NCBI RefSeq assembly: GCF_027942865.1 | Contig: NC_134509.1 | Span: 18,464,697 to 18,528,696 of the forward strand | DNA: 64,000 nucleotides | Source of the DNA: Odontesthes bonariensis | Lineage: Eukaryota; Chordata; Actinopteri; Atheriniformes; Atherinopsidae | Direction: 5' to 3' | Shown here: positions 1-11,800 of the stretch, one piece after another | Layout: every line of letters starts with the position of its first letter | Position numbering within the stretch: the stretch's first letter is position 1 | Translations under genes and position numbers: made by a program | Notes under the pieces: model-generated | Seen by the model: only the letters and a program-made list of their open reading frames with translations | Database searches by the model: none | Told to the model about the DNA's origin: nothing

Positions 1-1214
1 TTCTTTCTCCTGTCTGCTCTGTAATGCACATCGTTATTTAGCGTTCTCCTGAATATTAACATGGTGTGAGAGGGTTTTAGCTGCTTAGAATAGAACATGT
101 GCTCCTTTATATCATGGCAGACTACTAAACAACAGCTATCAGAGTGTTTAAATTGTCCCCTTTTGTTCATCAATTGTTGGAACGTGAAAGCCAATCAGAG
201 GGTTTTGCAGCCTGTTCTAGGTGAGCCCCGAGCTCCCCAAAATCCCCTCTGTTTGTCCGATGGCACATTTCTGACTCATTGGGTCATTTCCTTAAAGATG
301 AATGACAAAGTGTAACAACAGGTTGTCTTCTTCCTGCTGTTAGGAGGAGTTGTGTGTCAGATCTGATGTTTTAGATCATGTCTGTGCAGAAACTGAAGTG
401 TTCACACCCTTCTGAGCATTGTTTTATTCTATCTCATTTCCTGTTGGAACTAAATGAACCACTTTGTTTGGTGTTTTCTGGCACTTTGGCTCCTAAAAAA
501 CAGTTTCTAAAACAGACTCGCATAAATATAGAAGATTAGCAGCTTGTTTCAGCCTCTTCTTAGAGTTCTGATGAAAAATAGTTGATAAAAGTGTTTTACA
601 AAGTACAACAGAGTTACCACAAAGTATTAAAGCACATCACTTACACGGTCACAAAGCCTCCAGTTCCAACAGTTCCTTAACACTCAGCTCAGTGTGGATT
701 ACTGCTGACTTCTTTGTGCTTCCCATTGAACTCAGACACAAAGTTTTACTATATATTTGCTGACAAAGTGAAGGCCAACACACCCACATTCAGATCCAGC
801 AGGCGCACGAGAACAGATGAGACCACCTGGCTGTCCATGAGTGTCTGGGGTATGTTCCCCACATGGATGTGTGTGTTCCCAGTGGTTTTTGGGTTGTGTT
901 TAACACATGTGGCGCGGGGAGGACCCACACAAAGTAACAGGCTGACGACGCCACAGTTTCAGTTTACGTCAGTCAGGCTCACACGAGTAAGTCCTACTCA
1001 GGAGGAATGAGACGTGGTTCACAGTTTAAAACATAGCGTACCTTTTATTAGATTTTCTTATTTTCTTAAAAGGAAGAAGCATAAAAGTAATGGGGAAACT
1101 TATGCTGGGCTGAGGCTCGTTGGTGGGATGAGGCTAGTGAGGGGAGAGGGGTCCGGGCTAAGTAACACGAGCCGCCCTGCATGTGACAGGCGCACACCGT
1201 GAATACCCAGGCAG
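1..1214. other. Intergenic sequence, no gene recognised
   Basis: Short open frames are present (for example 714-1010 on plus) but none shows a domain, a coding-like composition or splice signals I trust. No tRNA or transposon end was recognised. Confidence 0.4.
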
Positions 1215-1480
1215 GGGAACACCGTCAGAAGCTCAAACTGGAGACATATGATCTCTCCTGTTCTCATCAGAACTCTGGCTGCAGCATTTTGGATCAGCTG
1301 GAGGATTTTCAGAGAATCTGTGGGACAGCCCGATAATAAAGAATTACAGCAGTCCAATCCTGAAGTAACAAATGCATGGAGCAGTTTTTCTGCATCACTC
1401 TGAGACAGGATGTTCCTGATTTTAACAATATTACGAAGTCTTTCCTTCCTGTGTCTCTGCACACGCTTGAACTTACACAC
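1215..1480 (-). mobile_element. L2-like LINE fragment (RT C-terminal region)
   Basis: Read on minus, the translation contains the tail typical of CR1/L2-type non-LTR retrotransposons: ILSQSDAEKLLHAFVTSGLD, then CCNSLLSGCPTDSLKILQ and LIQNAAARVLMRTGE. The piece is truncated at both ends with no endonuclease or palm motif. It is an old fragment. Confidence 0.7.
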
Positions 1481-1689
1481 TCCTGTTTTTTTAATATTAT
1501 GCAGGCCAACATGCTGATCTGTGCTACAGACACATGACTTTGCTTTGCTTTTACTTACAGGATGTAAGCAAATGAAACTGCTGTGAGACCGACTGACATT
1601 TGTAACTGAAATGCTGCTCAAACAGAACATCTCAGTTTGAGCTGTGCATGGCTGCTACCTTTGTTTTCTAAATTGTCGTCTTTTTTTTT

Positions 1690-1885
1690 TTTTTCCCATT
1701 TGTCTCGGTACCTAACTTACTGCACTTACTCTAGCACTATGCTCTTAGCTGTTTGGTTTTGGAAGGAAATGCACTTATGATTTCTTGTGACCTGAAGTTC
1801 TTTTGCCTACCGATGTTGAACACACTTATTGTCAGTCGGTTTGGATAAAAGCGTCTGCAAAATTACCTTAATGTAATGTGCTTGG
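1690..1885 (+). repeat. Teleost dispersed repeat tail
   Basis: The block has a GCACTTACTCTAGCACTA segment and ends in GGTTTGGATAAAAGCGTCTG, a 3' end I know from many dispersed teleost repeats. A diverged relative of the same family lies at 24711-24880, where it supplies the end of the PYD reading frame. Exact family not assigned. Confidence 0.5.
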
Positions 1886-3134
1886 CTTCAAAAGCCTCAT
1901 TATGGCAGTGCTAATGGGCCAGTTTATAGCATGAATGAATGTTTACCGTGTCAACAGTGGTCTTTTACCACTGCCAAGAATTAAAGGTAAAGACTACAAA
2001 GCCCACCAACAGATGTGGTTCCAGTATAGATGGTTTATATGCACCAGAACATGCTTAAAAAGTGCAAAAAAAAAACCATTACACACAGCCTAAACAGTAC
2101 TTACCAGAGGCTTATCGAAGGAATGTAAGAGCCACGCTGCTGCAGTGCACCACACCTTGAGATGGGCCTTTAGCTCAGGACACAAACACACTGACACCAA
2201 CAGCAGGGCCACAACGGCCCCACCCTGCAACACCTGTTCTGTGCTTGGCAGGCAGAGGAGGAGGTTGTGATGCTGAGTGTGTGTGTGTTAGGTTGCTAGG
2301 AGGTCCAGTTGAAGGACAGGTTGCTATGGTGATATTTGTTTTAGTCAGAATGACAAAAATTCCCCCTTGAGATAAACCTGTGAAATCTTTTATTTGTGAC
2401 GTGTAACATAGCTGTGAAAACTCCTGGTTTGTTGAGCTCTTTATTTTAAGATGAGAGTGAATATCATTTTGATTTCATAAACAGATGACGATGTTTTAGT
2501 TCCTGCTGAAGAGCTTGAAACATTAAATTTAAAAGACTGGTGTTGAATCTGATGTATTTCTGTCTCTGATTGGCTGTTCCTGCGCAGCGCATACAGAGAA
2601 TGAATAATTTATTTATTATTTATCATCAGTTTTATAGACTGCTCTGTACGGTCTGATGCCTCCAAGAGAAGCAAAACAAAAAAATCATGAACCTTGGACC
2701 ACACCTTCAACCAACCACAAATGTTCTATAAACTTCTTCTGAAACAACAGTTGGACACAAAGGAATCAGGGCTCCAGGAAGAGAGACTTGGACAGATTAG
2801 ACTTTCTGCGCTGATATTTCCTTTGAGCTCTGCTGATGCATTGAACACAATCTGTGAGGAAATGTGTATGGCATCTGTCTCTGAGTGTGTGACCCTGTGC
2901 ATGCGTGTGTCAACAGATGCCGACCTGGATCGGTTAAAAGCGGTGGACAAATTTCGTGGATATGCAAGATCAATAAATGTGACCTTCTTCTCTTCAAGAT
3001 CGGCTGCCTCATTCAGAGCCTGAAGAGCTGATTAATGGTTGACTCACACCTTGACCTTTAAATGCTTCCTCATCTATCCAAACTTTCTGCCAAAGAAAGA
3101 CCAGACTTGCATCAAAGAACATTGCATCAGGCTA
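1886..3134. other. Intergenic sequence, no gene recognised
   Basis: A 109-codon open frame at 2694-3023 overlaps two antisense frames and shows no recognisable domain. I see no other feature here. Confidence 0.35.
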
Positions 3135-3137
3135 TTC

Positions 3138-3420
3138 CTGGGGTCCATTTCACAAAGCAGGTTCAACAAACTCTGAGTTTATTCCTGAACTCTGAGTTGA
3201 TCTACTCTGAGATTATCTGTTTGTTCCACAAACGCTGATTTGAGTGAGGTTAATCAACTCTGAGTAGGTTCACCTTGAGTTTTGTGTGTGCGCCACAACC
3301 TTAAAAAGCCAGCATCAATGGAGCCCCGATTCGACGAGTCACTATGGCAACCGGGAAGAGGAGGGGCTACGTTTAAATCTTAATGCGCTCATACGGCGAG
3401 TTTCAACACGTTTTTAGAAA
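3138..3420. mobile_element. MITE-like fragment (Harbinger-type end suspected)
   Basis: The block begins GGGGTCCATTTCACAAAGCA and continues with repeated ACTCTGAGTT words, a pattern I associate with PIF/Harbinger-type MITEs of fish. I did not find the opposite inverted end in the window, so limits and family are uncertain. Confidence 0.35.
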
Positions 3421-4650
3421 TAAGTGCACCGCTGCAGCTACAAAAGCGTAAGTTTAAATGTAGTCCTTTGCATCAGTTTAAGATGAAATATAAAAACATT
3501 GTTCAAACAGGTGAGACTTCGGCATGGAGGCTCATTTTGATTATGTTTTACACTGTAAAATAAATATTAAAGGACAAGACCGTTTTTTTGACATTGGGCC
3601 CTTGATTTCACATTATAACATGATGTTCTACTCACCCCTGCTTGTTGTTGGTAATTTGGAGCTGTTCCGAAGATATTCGAGAGGCGTCTGGCTGCTCTCT
3701 TGAGATATTCGGCCATGAAACGGTTTCCTATGGGCAACGTTATACAGGCACAAACTATGCTGTTTATATTTATTAATTACTCTACACTAGCACTGATAAC
3801 GTGGAGGTGCGTCGCTTACTTCAAAAAATCCGGGTTACTGTAATTTTGAATTTTTGTCGTAAAGTGGGTGTTACTGACGTCATCGTCGTGCTACTGCCAC
3901 AGACAGCCCACAGCTTTGGGCAGCTGTTACAGTTTAAATGTCCAATTCAAAATGTCTTCAACCATCTGTCAGCACTCGAGCACCAGAGCATCAAACATTC
4001 CTCACCGAAGTGTAAGAAAGTGAATCCAACAAAGAGCTGTTATGTTATGCATTTCTTTTATGCAGAAATGAGAAACACAGACCGGCCATAAAGGTCCTTT
4101 TGTTGCTCAATGAACCAGAAATAACAGTCAGTGAATACAGATGAGTCATCATGATTTCTGTTTGTGGCTGCATGCGGCGAATGGTAAAGATAAACCTGAA
4201 GCTTTTCTGAGGGTGACCACAGGACGTCTGGGAGAATTGGGCTAAATAAACTTTGCATAACATCATCATCATGATTGAGCTAAAGAAAGACCACATTTCC
4301 TAACCCTAACCCCATCGTACTGGAGGATCACACACATGCAGAGCAGACAACTGGAAGCACACCTTTCAGTCTGACTAAAGAGTCTCGTGTTCTCTGTGTG
4401 ACTAAAACTCCCACCCTGTTAAGGAGATGGAGGAGGAGAGTCCAGTGAATGGGAAATGACACACTGCTGCACGTCTGCATGACGGGAACAACTTTCCAAC
4501 TGGAAGTACATGACAAGGGGGATTGTGCGGCCATGTCTAGAAACGAGTCCTAACGAGCTGCTGCTCCCTCATTGTGCCCGGCTGCTGTCTTCATGGAAAT
4601 GGGATAAAGGTCTCAGCTGATGCAAAGGTAGCTATAGAACTAATCAAATT
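3421..4650. other. Non-genic stretch, probably old repeats
   Basis: A mostly AT-rich stretch without coding signal. 3570-3960 reads like an interspersed repeat, but I could not assign a family. Confidence 0.3.
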
Positions 4651-4651
4651 C

Positions 4652-5490
4652 CATCCATCCATCCATCCATTATCTTCCGCTTTTCCGGGGATCGGGTCTG
4701 CTTCAGTGACGTGTTAGCCGTTAGCCGTTTAGCGCTACATTCAAACACAAAACAAAACGGTAAAAGTAAGGAGAGTAGAAAAAACACCACCAAGAAGCTA
4801 ATATGGAGAGCGGGGAGGCCACCGTGTTCATGGCAGACATCCCAAGTTCCAAAAACTCATTTCAGGGAGATGACTCAGTCTCCTCTCCACCTCTCCACTT
4901 CTCCACCACCACCCACCATGGTCTGCATGATGGTGATATTAATCATGGACAATCACATCAGGCGTCTAATATCGAGGCTGGAAGAGCTCACAGAGAGAGT
5001 CAGGAGATACTTTTTCATTTCATGAAGGAAGAAAGGAGAGCAGAGCGCTGCAGACAAATGAGACCAGTGTAAGTTTAACTTATTAAATACCCGCAGGTTG
5101 TGTCACTTTCCAATGAGGAAACATTTCAGCCGTGATAGCATGACATGGGGCGTAGCTACCGACCACCAAACACCTCCGTCAGATTCGTTCTATAGAACCA
5201 TGAAAAGACCCAGCTGAGGAGAAGGAGCTAAATAGTTACAGGAACTGAGGGAGAAAGCCCCGAGTTCCTGTATGTCCGAACACGGGAGAAAACGGCCCCG
5301 CGGATTAAAAGGTTATTAGAACTGCCAAAGGTTCCTACAGTCCGAAAGCGGCTTATAGTCTCTCCAACGTGTCCTGGGTCTTCCCCGGGGCCTCTTCCCA
5401 GTGGGACGGGCCCGGAACACCTCACCGGGGAGGCGTCCAGGAGGCATCCTAACCAGATGCCCGAGCCACCTCATCTGACTCCTCTCGATC
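4652..5490 (-). mobile_element. Rex3/RTE-like LINE 3' pieces, interrupted
   Basis: 4652-4698 carries the (CCAT)n end plus the adjoining TTATCTTCCGC segment of the minus-strand LINE also seen at 31350-32192. 5361-5490 carries the internal part, translating as MRWLGHLVRMPPGRLPGEVF and continuing GRPRTRWRD. About 100 bp of LINE is missing between the pieces, and about 660 bp of other DNA lies there, including an open frame at 4803-5072 of unknown origin. Confidence 0.55.
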
Positions 5491-5808
5491 AAATTCAGAC
5501 TTTTAAATAAAATGTAAAACTTAAAGGCATAAAGTTGATGATTTTCAGCATCAAACACATGTAAAGCAGACGACTGAAAGCACAGCTGTAAGTCTGGAAA
5601 CATTTAAAACTGGAACGTGACTCCAGTCATTTCTGTGCAGCTCGCAGTGAAATTGTTAAAAGATTTCTGCAGGAGGTAGAAACACCCATCCCACCCCACC
5701 CCTGCTGCACCCCCGCCCCCAGGGAGGAGTAAGTGAGGGATAGATACACTCGAGCGCAGTGTGGCTGAATCATTTGACTGCTGCTTGAGCTCCTTCATCC
5801 TTTCTACT

Positions 5809-5848
5809 ATGGACGTTTGGATTATATTCCTGTTGTCTGCTGCTCTGA
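5809..5848 (+). CDS. Signal-peptide exon of the Ig gene
   Basis: ATG GAC GTT TGG opens a hydrophobic run of 13 residues, followed by the strong donor GTGAGTAC at 5849. The exon ends in phase 1, matching the phase-1 Ig exon at 16942. It is too short for an ORF scan. The assignment rests on phase, donor quality and the usual layout of Ig receptors. Confidence 0.55.
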
Positions 5849-8800
5849 GTGAGTACTTAAACATGACTTCTGTCAGAGGAGCCATCTGCTTCTGTGTCAG
5901 TGTGGATCTGTTCAACAGGTTTTAAAGATGAACCTGAAGGCATAAAGTTAATATTTCACAGTGAAAGCTGGACTTTTGACCTCTGAAATATCTTTTGTGT
6001 CATGATAAATAGATGTAAGAAGCTCAAAGTGAATGCTGTGGCTATTAGCAGTCTCACATTCCTCTGCTGCAGGAGTCCAGTGCATGTATGAGTATGAGTT
6101 GAATGATGTTGGTGAACAATCTGGGCTGATAAGCTTTGCATGGAATCTGTTGTCCTTCTTTTTCACAGCCGCTTACCTTTAGTTATAAATGACATCAGTT
6201 TGCACTTGGAAACACTTTAACATGTTTTTATTGGCTGTTTGTAGGAAGAGTCGTTAACACCATGACTTTCTTTGCCCTTTGCCTCTAACCCTGATAATTA
6301 AGTGTCTGACCCCAGCATTTGCAGTAATCAGAAACCAAGTCTTAACCCTCAAAGAGCCTTTTAAAGGAATGTAAAGAAAACAATTGGTCCTCACTTTGAG
6401 CTCAACACAGAGTCGCAGGAAGAGAATAACCCACTTACAGACACACATGCACTGAACTCACCAAATGAGCGTCCTGGAGGGGGGAGAATCGGGTTTGTCT
6501 GATCCAAACCTCAGTTTCCTTGTTACTGCTGAGCAGTTACTACAACAAACCAGTCTGTCTGTGCTACAGTGTACAAAGCCACAGTTACATCGGTGCTGAT
6601 TTACACCAGAACTGTTTGACTAGACTAGAGGGAGGGGAGGCTGGTGTCAGCCACTGTTGGATGTGGTAAAAACCACCAAAAACTGCTTCTCACTCAGGCT
6701 GAACTGTGGCTGAGCAAAGCTGCCTCTGTGGTGCCTCGGTGGGGAAAGAGCAGGCAGGGCGGTTTAACTAAACCTTTTTGTAAAACCAGTGCGAGTGTAT
6801 ATCAATCCATCAGAAAGCCCAAAAAAGCTGCTTTTTAGTTTATTTTGTCAGGCGGTGAAATGCGTCAGAACCTGAAACTGAAAATCAGCTCATTAATGTG
6901 TCAACATGGCATCCTTTACAGACAGTTACCGGCATTCACTCTGCTCTGATCCTGATTTGATCCTGATCAGGCATACTTCAGAGGTCTGATAACATCCTGA
7001 TGATTAATTTCTTCTGGGTGTCTCCTGCCGTGCAGAGAGTGGGTCCCCATGCACAGCAGGGCTCTCCATGATCAGAATCCTAACAGCTGCTGTTTCCTCG
7101 TGACATCTTTAAAACCAGAAAAGTATTCACAGGCGGTCCTGGCTAGATTTACGCCCTGGGCGAGAACCATCCCTTGCCCCCAACATATTAGTATTATATT
7201 AGTATTACTTTATTATATATAATCTTAAATACAAAAAGAACTGAGAAAAAACACGATAAATAAATTAAATACAGTATTAATCACAAATCCTTAAATAACC
7301 TCAAAATCCTAAAAAATAACCGAGGAAAGCTAAAAAAATAATAAAAATAAAGGCTACTCTATGGAGCATAAAAAAAGATTCCTGCAGTTATGATAACAAC
7401 AGTGCTCAGACTGTAGCACGCTGTTTTCACCCTGTTTACAACTGGCATTAACATTGTGTTGCAACACAAACTAGACCAGGTTGCCTCTGGGTGAAATTAG
7501 TTGCATGACATGATGCCTCAATTCTGATGCTAGTTCAGTAAAACTAAAAATCAAATACAGTCGTGGCTAATAGCAACATATTATCAAGAGGCTAACAAAT
7601 AGCCTATAGCCTACGTCACTCACGTCACTCATAGAAATCTGCATCCCTTTATCTTTTTCCCGTTTCTCCTCCTCTCCTTTTCTTCTCTTTCTAAACTGGG
7701 CACCTGATGGCTTCTTTGGTCTTTTACCATGATGATAATCCATGATGACTCCACATTATTACCTTTGCTTTTCTCATTAACACCATCCGTTCACCCGTCA
7801 ATCAACCGGAGTCACGTGACGTAAACAAATTCACGTAGATGACTGCACAGATTTTTCACATAACCCAATTAATTACATGAAGGTATATGGGTCTATGTTC
7901 ATTTTAGGAATGAAATACAGTTTATTTGGATTGGAAGCAGTTTGTGTTGTGTGGCCTGGGATCTGTCTATCCCCCGCCCCCCTCGCCTCTTCTGACACAC
8001 ACAGCCTGCACGATTCTCAGCAGCAAGTTGACGTGACAATGACTTTTACTCAGAGACTTACTCAGAGAGCACTGATGAAATTAATCTGATTTCAAACTCC
8101 TTCCTCATTTGATGTAAGAAAGCAGAGGAAGCATTTCTCACCACTGCTGACCTGGTAAACTTACATGACCTCATGAAAACGTGAGGGGAACACATCACTG
8201 CAGATTACTTTTGAGAACTGCAAAACTACATATATGGGATTGGGATCTTATTTTAAAGTTTATGTTTGAGTCAGGGTGACCACAATCTGCCGGGATGAGA
8301 AATGAAAAAAATATAATCAAACTTAGACTCTTCAGTTCTCAAATAAACAACTGAAAAACTCTTCAGAGCTAAAAAACAAACAAACAACTGAACATAGATA
8401 ATATCTGGTTGTTTTCTTCTTAGAACTGAAGAACCTGACTTCATGACATCGTTTGAGGTGTTTCACCATTGTTAAAGTTTGTTAAAGAGTGTTTTTTGGG
8501 ACATTATTGACAGGAAAACAGTCTCTATCTGTTTGTTGTAGCCCTCACTCAACATAAATCGTAGTTTATAAATGTGGTACAGCAGAGTGTCCATGTTAAA
8601 GTAGAAACAACATCACTTATACTGCTGAAAAGCTCCCGTTTAAACAGGAAAATCCACTTAATCTGAGTGATTTACACGCACATCAAAAAGCTTTGATCAT
8701 CCACAGCAGACGCATGAGTCAGAGCAGTTGGCTGTCGGCTGATTTCTGTGGTGAATCTGCATTTTATTGTGTATGTGTGTAGATGTGTCCTGAGGAGCTA

Positions 8801-11800
8801 CAGTCGAATTCTAATGAAGGATATGTTGCTCCTGTATATTTATCCTGTAAAGCTGAGCAGGCCTTTAATTTAGACCCCGCATATTTACAGGTTTTCAGTG
8901 CTTTTTATATATTGGTGAAGCATAAATGATATTACTCTTATTCTACATCTTAAAGTTATTCTGTTGTTTAATTTATTTTACATGAAAGATTGTGAACCTT
9001 GATGCATTGTTCTGAAAACCTTTTCAAATCGGCTCATAACTAAAGCCAATAGTCTCAGCAGTTTGTGTTTTTACTCATGAACAAACAGTGAAATACAAAG
9101 ATGCTTTTTGTCTCACTGAATAAGGATTCATAACTTGCAATTTTGAAAAACAGTGCATTTGTAATAAGAAACGAGTTGAATTAATTTCCATTATATTTGC
9201 GTGCAAACTGGAAAGTTACGTCGGGTGGAGTCGAGTTAACCCTTAAATTCCAGAAGATGCGTGTGTAGCGTCTGCGCTCCAGCACGGCAGCAGAGCTGAT
9301 GCGTTTCAGTTCTAATCAATGACTGCGCAGCCTCCGCAGCAGATGTAGAAACTAAAAGACGAGGTGTTCACGGAGGATCATATTTCCCTGCACTACACCT
9401 TGAAAACATCATAATAACGTGGCGCTTGTCCAGTTCGCTTCTTTGTTCTGCATTTTAGAACCGTCTGTATTACTTTATTTAAATAATCGAAATTTGGACG
9501 TTTGTGAATCGATTCAGAATCGTCCACGTCCTGAGAATCGGAAATGATTATTATTCCATGACTGCATCAACAGGCTTTTACAAACCATGAAAATGTACAA
9601 CAACATTACTGGGTTTGGGTTACTGTAGAAAACTGACGTGGTCACGGCTGACACGCGTTCTGTTACAAGGACAAGTTGATGAACGGGATTTTGTTGGATC
9701 CCTGCCCGCAGCATCACGTTATCATGCTCACACCCTCGAAGCCTCAACCCAAACACTTTGAACCTGTCACAGTAACACAAAAATCCTTTGCAGGGAGCAA
9801 GGAGGGGCTCAGCTCTGGCTTCCCCTGACTGTGCGAAGAAGTGGCTTCAGCGTTAAACAGATTAAACTTTCAGAGCTGATCCAGATAAAAAACAGACCAC
9901 AGATAACAGATTTTTTCAGTCTGGTTTCTAGAAAGTCTGTATGCTGACCAGTGGCGGCTCCTGCCTTTTTTTTGGTTAGTGCAATTTCCAGTCTGTGAAA
10001 GCTGCATCAGTGTGCTGTGCGAAGCTGAACCGATTGCACTGATGCAAACCTGTTATGCTCCCACACATGAAATAAAATGTCCAATCGTCCAGAAACTCCT
10101 TGTCTTCCTTAATAAACACAACGTAGAGTCGAGGGGTTATTTGGTCTACCAAATAACCAAAGTGACTGCAATTTCCCCCGTTATGTCCATAAGTACCAGA
10201 AAAGTCCATAGGACTGAGGTATATTTGTCTAGGTAGCATAATTAATTGTAATAATTTTTAATCAATTTTTGTTATTTTTTGCATAATTTGCCAATCAGTT
10301 AATATTACACCTTAACCATTATCTATTTATTTTCCTCATGTTGTTCCAGGATTCTATGAGATAAGTAAACACATAAGCTCTTAATGATAAGATTCATTCA
10401 ATTTTCATTCTAAAGAATGTAATTAAAATGACAGCATATAAATCCAAGTCAAGTGTTTATTGAAGTTTTGGAAAATATGACTTAGAAAAGTATAACCAGT
10501 TGTCAAACATGGTTAAGTGCAGCTTACTTACGTGAGATTTCTCTCTTTTTTAAATATAATACTGCACCATTAACAATGAATATGTCATTATACATTCTGC
10601 TATCATTGTCAACATTTATATAAAAGATTTAAATCATTACAAGTCAATGATTGAGCACAAAAGGTTAAGTTATTTAGCTACATCAAATACTACCTGGAAA
10701 AATAGCAGGGTTGGTGGAGCCCTGGGTTTCATCTTTGCCTCGCAAGGCTAGCTCGAAAATCCCGCAAAATTCTTCCAAACTTCCTTCTCCGCATTAGTAC
10801 GACGACTAAAGGGTACTTCTTTCAGAAACACTACCATATTGTTGCACTCGACACTCGCCATCTTCTTCGGAGAATGTTTTTTTTTTTTTCTTTTTTTTTT
10901 TTCTTTATTGAAAACCACAATGTTACAACAACAACGTAGAATGTTCATGGTCCCGCGCAAAAGACATATGACGAAAGCATGTTGTGCGTCGTTTGTGCGA
11001 GCACATAAACCCTCATAGAAAATGTATTGGGAGCATGATTTTTTTTTTAAAAACTGACGTACCATTCATGTCAATGGGAGATTTCTGGTGCAAATTCGAC
11101 CCTGACAGAAATCGCCCCAAATGGGTGTGGCAACACCAGGCGCGACCTTAATCTGATTGGACAATGACATATACAACCAGTTTGCCTACAGTAGATCAGT
11201 CCCGCCTCAGCAACTAGATTAAAAGAAACAAAAGAAAAACCTCCGTGTTTGGTAGTGCGTCGCACAAATCGCCCCTATGAAGGAGCCGCCGCTGATGCTG
11301 ACACTGCAGCACACTGAGCCTTTAGTCTTCCTTTTTCCACCACAGATTTGTGTGGTTATTTCAAGATTCCAAACATTTGAATCGTTTCTTTTGCATTTGG
11401 CAGACTTATAAATGAGGACATAACATTACAGATAACATCAAAGCTAACAGGAGAACCACCTTACAGGCTCTGTCAGAGCTGACGGGGTAGAAATAGAGAG
11501 CAGGCATGGAGGGAAGTACAAAAATGGAAGGGATGCCCCTGATTCTGAACCTCCAGTCTGGTTTACAGAGCTCTAACATCCCCCTAGATTTAGATTTCTG
11601 TTTTTTCTTTTGTTATTTTAAACCTTTGCTTCTTGGTGTACAGCACACAGGGGAATGACCATAACAGCATTCAAAGGATATCTGTTGGAACAGGGAAACA
11701 CGAGTTAATGACAACAATAATGTCACATGTACATAATATCATGTGAGAAATTAAACGGGGGAAAAAGAGTAAAGTGAGGAAAGGTGTGACAGATGAGGCC

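Noticed and set aside
2694-3023. 109-codon open frame on plus
   Set aside because: No domain or splice sites; two antisense frames of similar length overlap it.
4803-5072. 89-codon frame with HRESQEILFHFMKEERRAER-like helix
   Set aside because: It resembles the C-terminal helix of transposon Myb-like proteins, but there is too little to assign. It sits between two LINE pieces and is probably repeat-derived.
7137-8010. Possible second hAT element in the Ig gene intron
   Set aside because: The left end looks hAT-like, but no inverted right end or target duplication was found.
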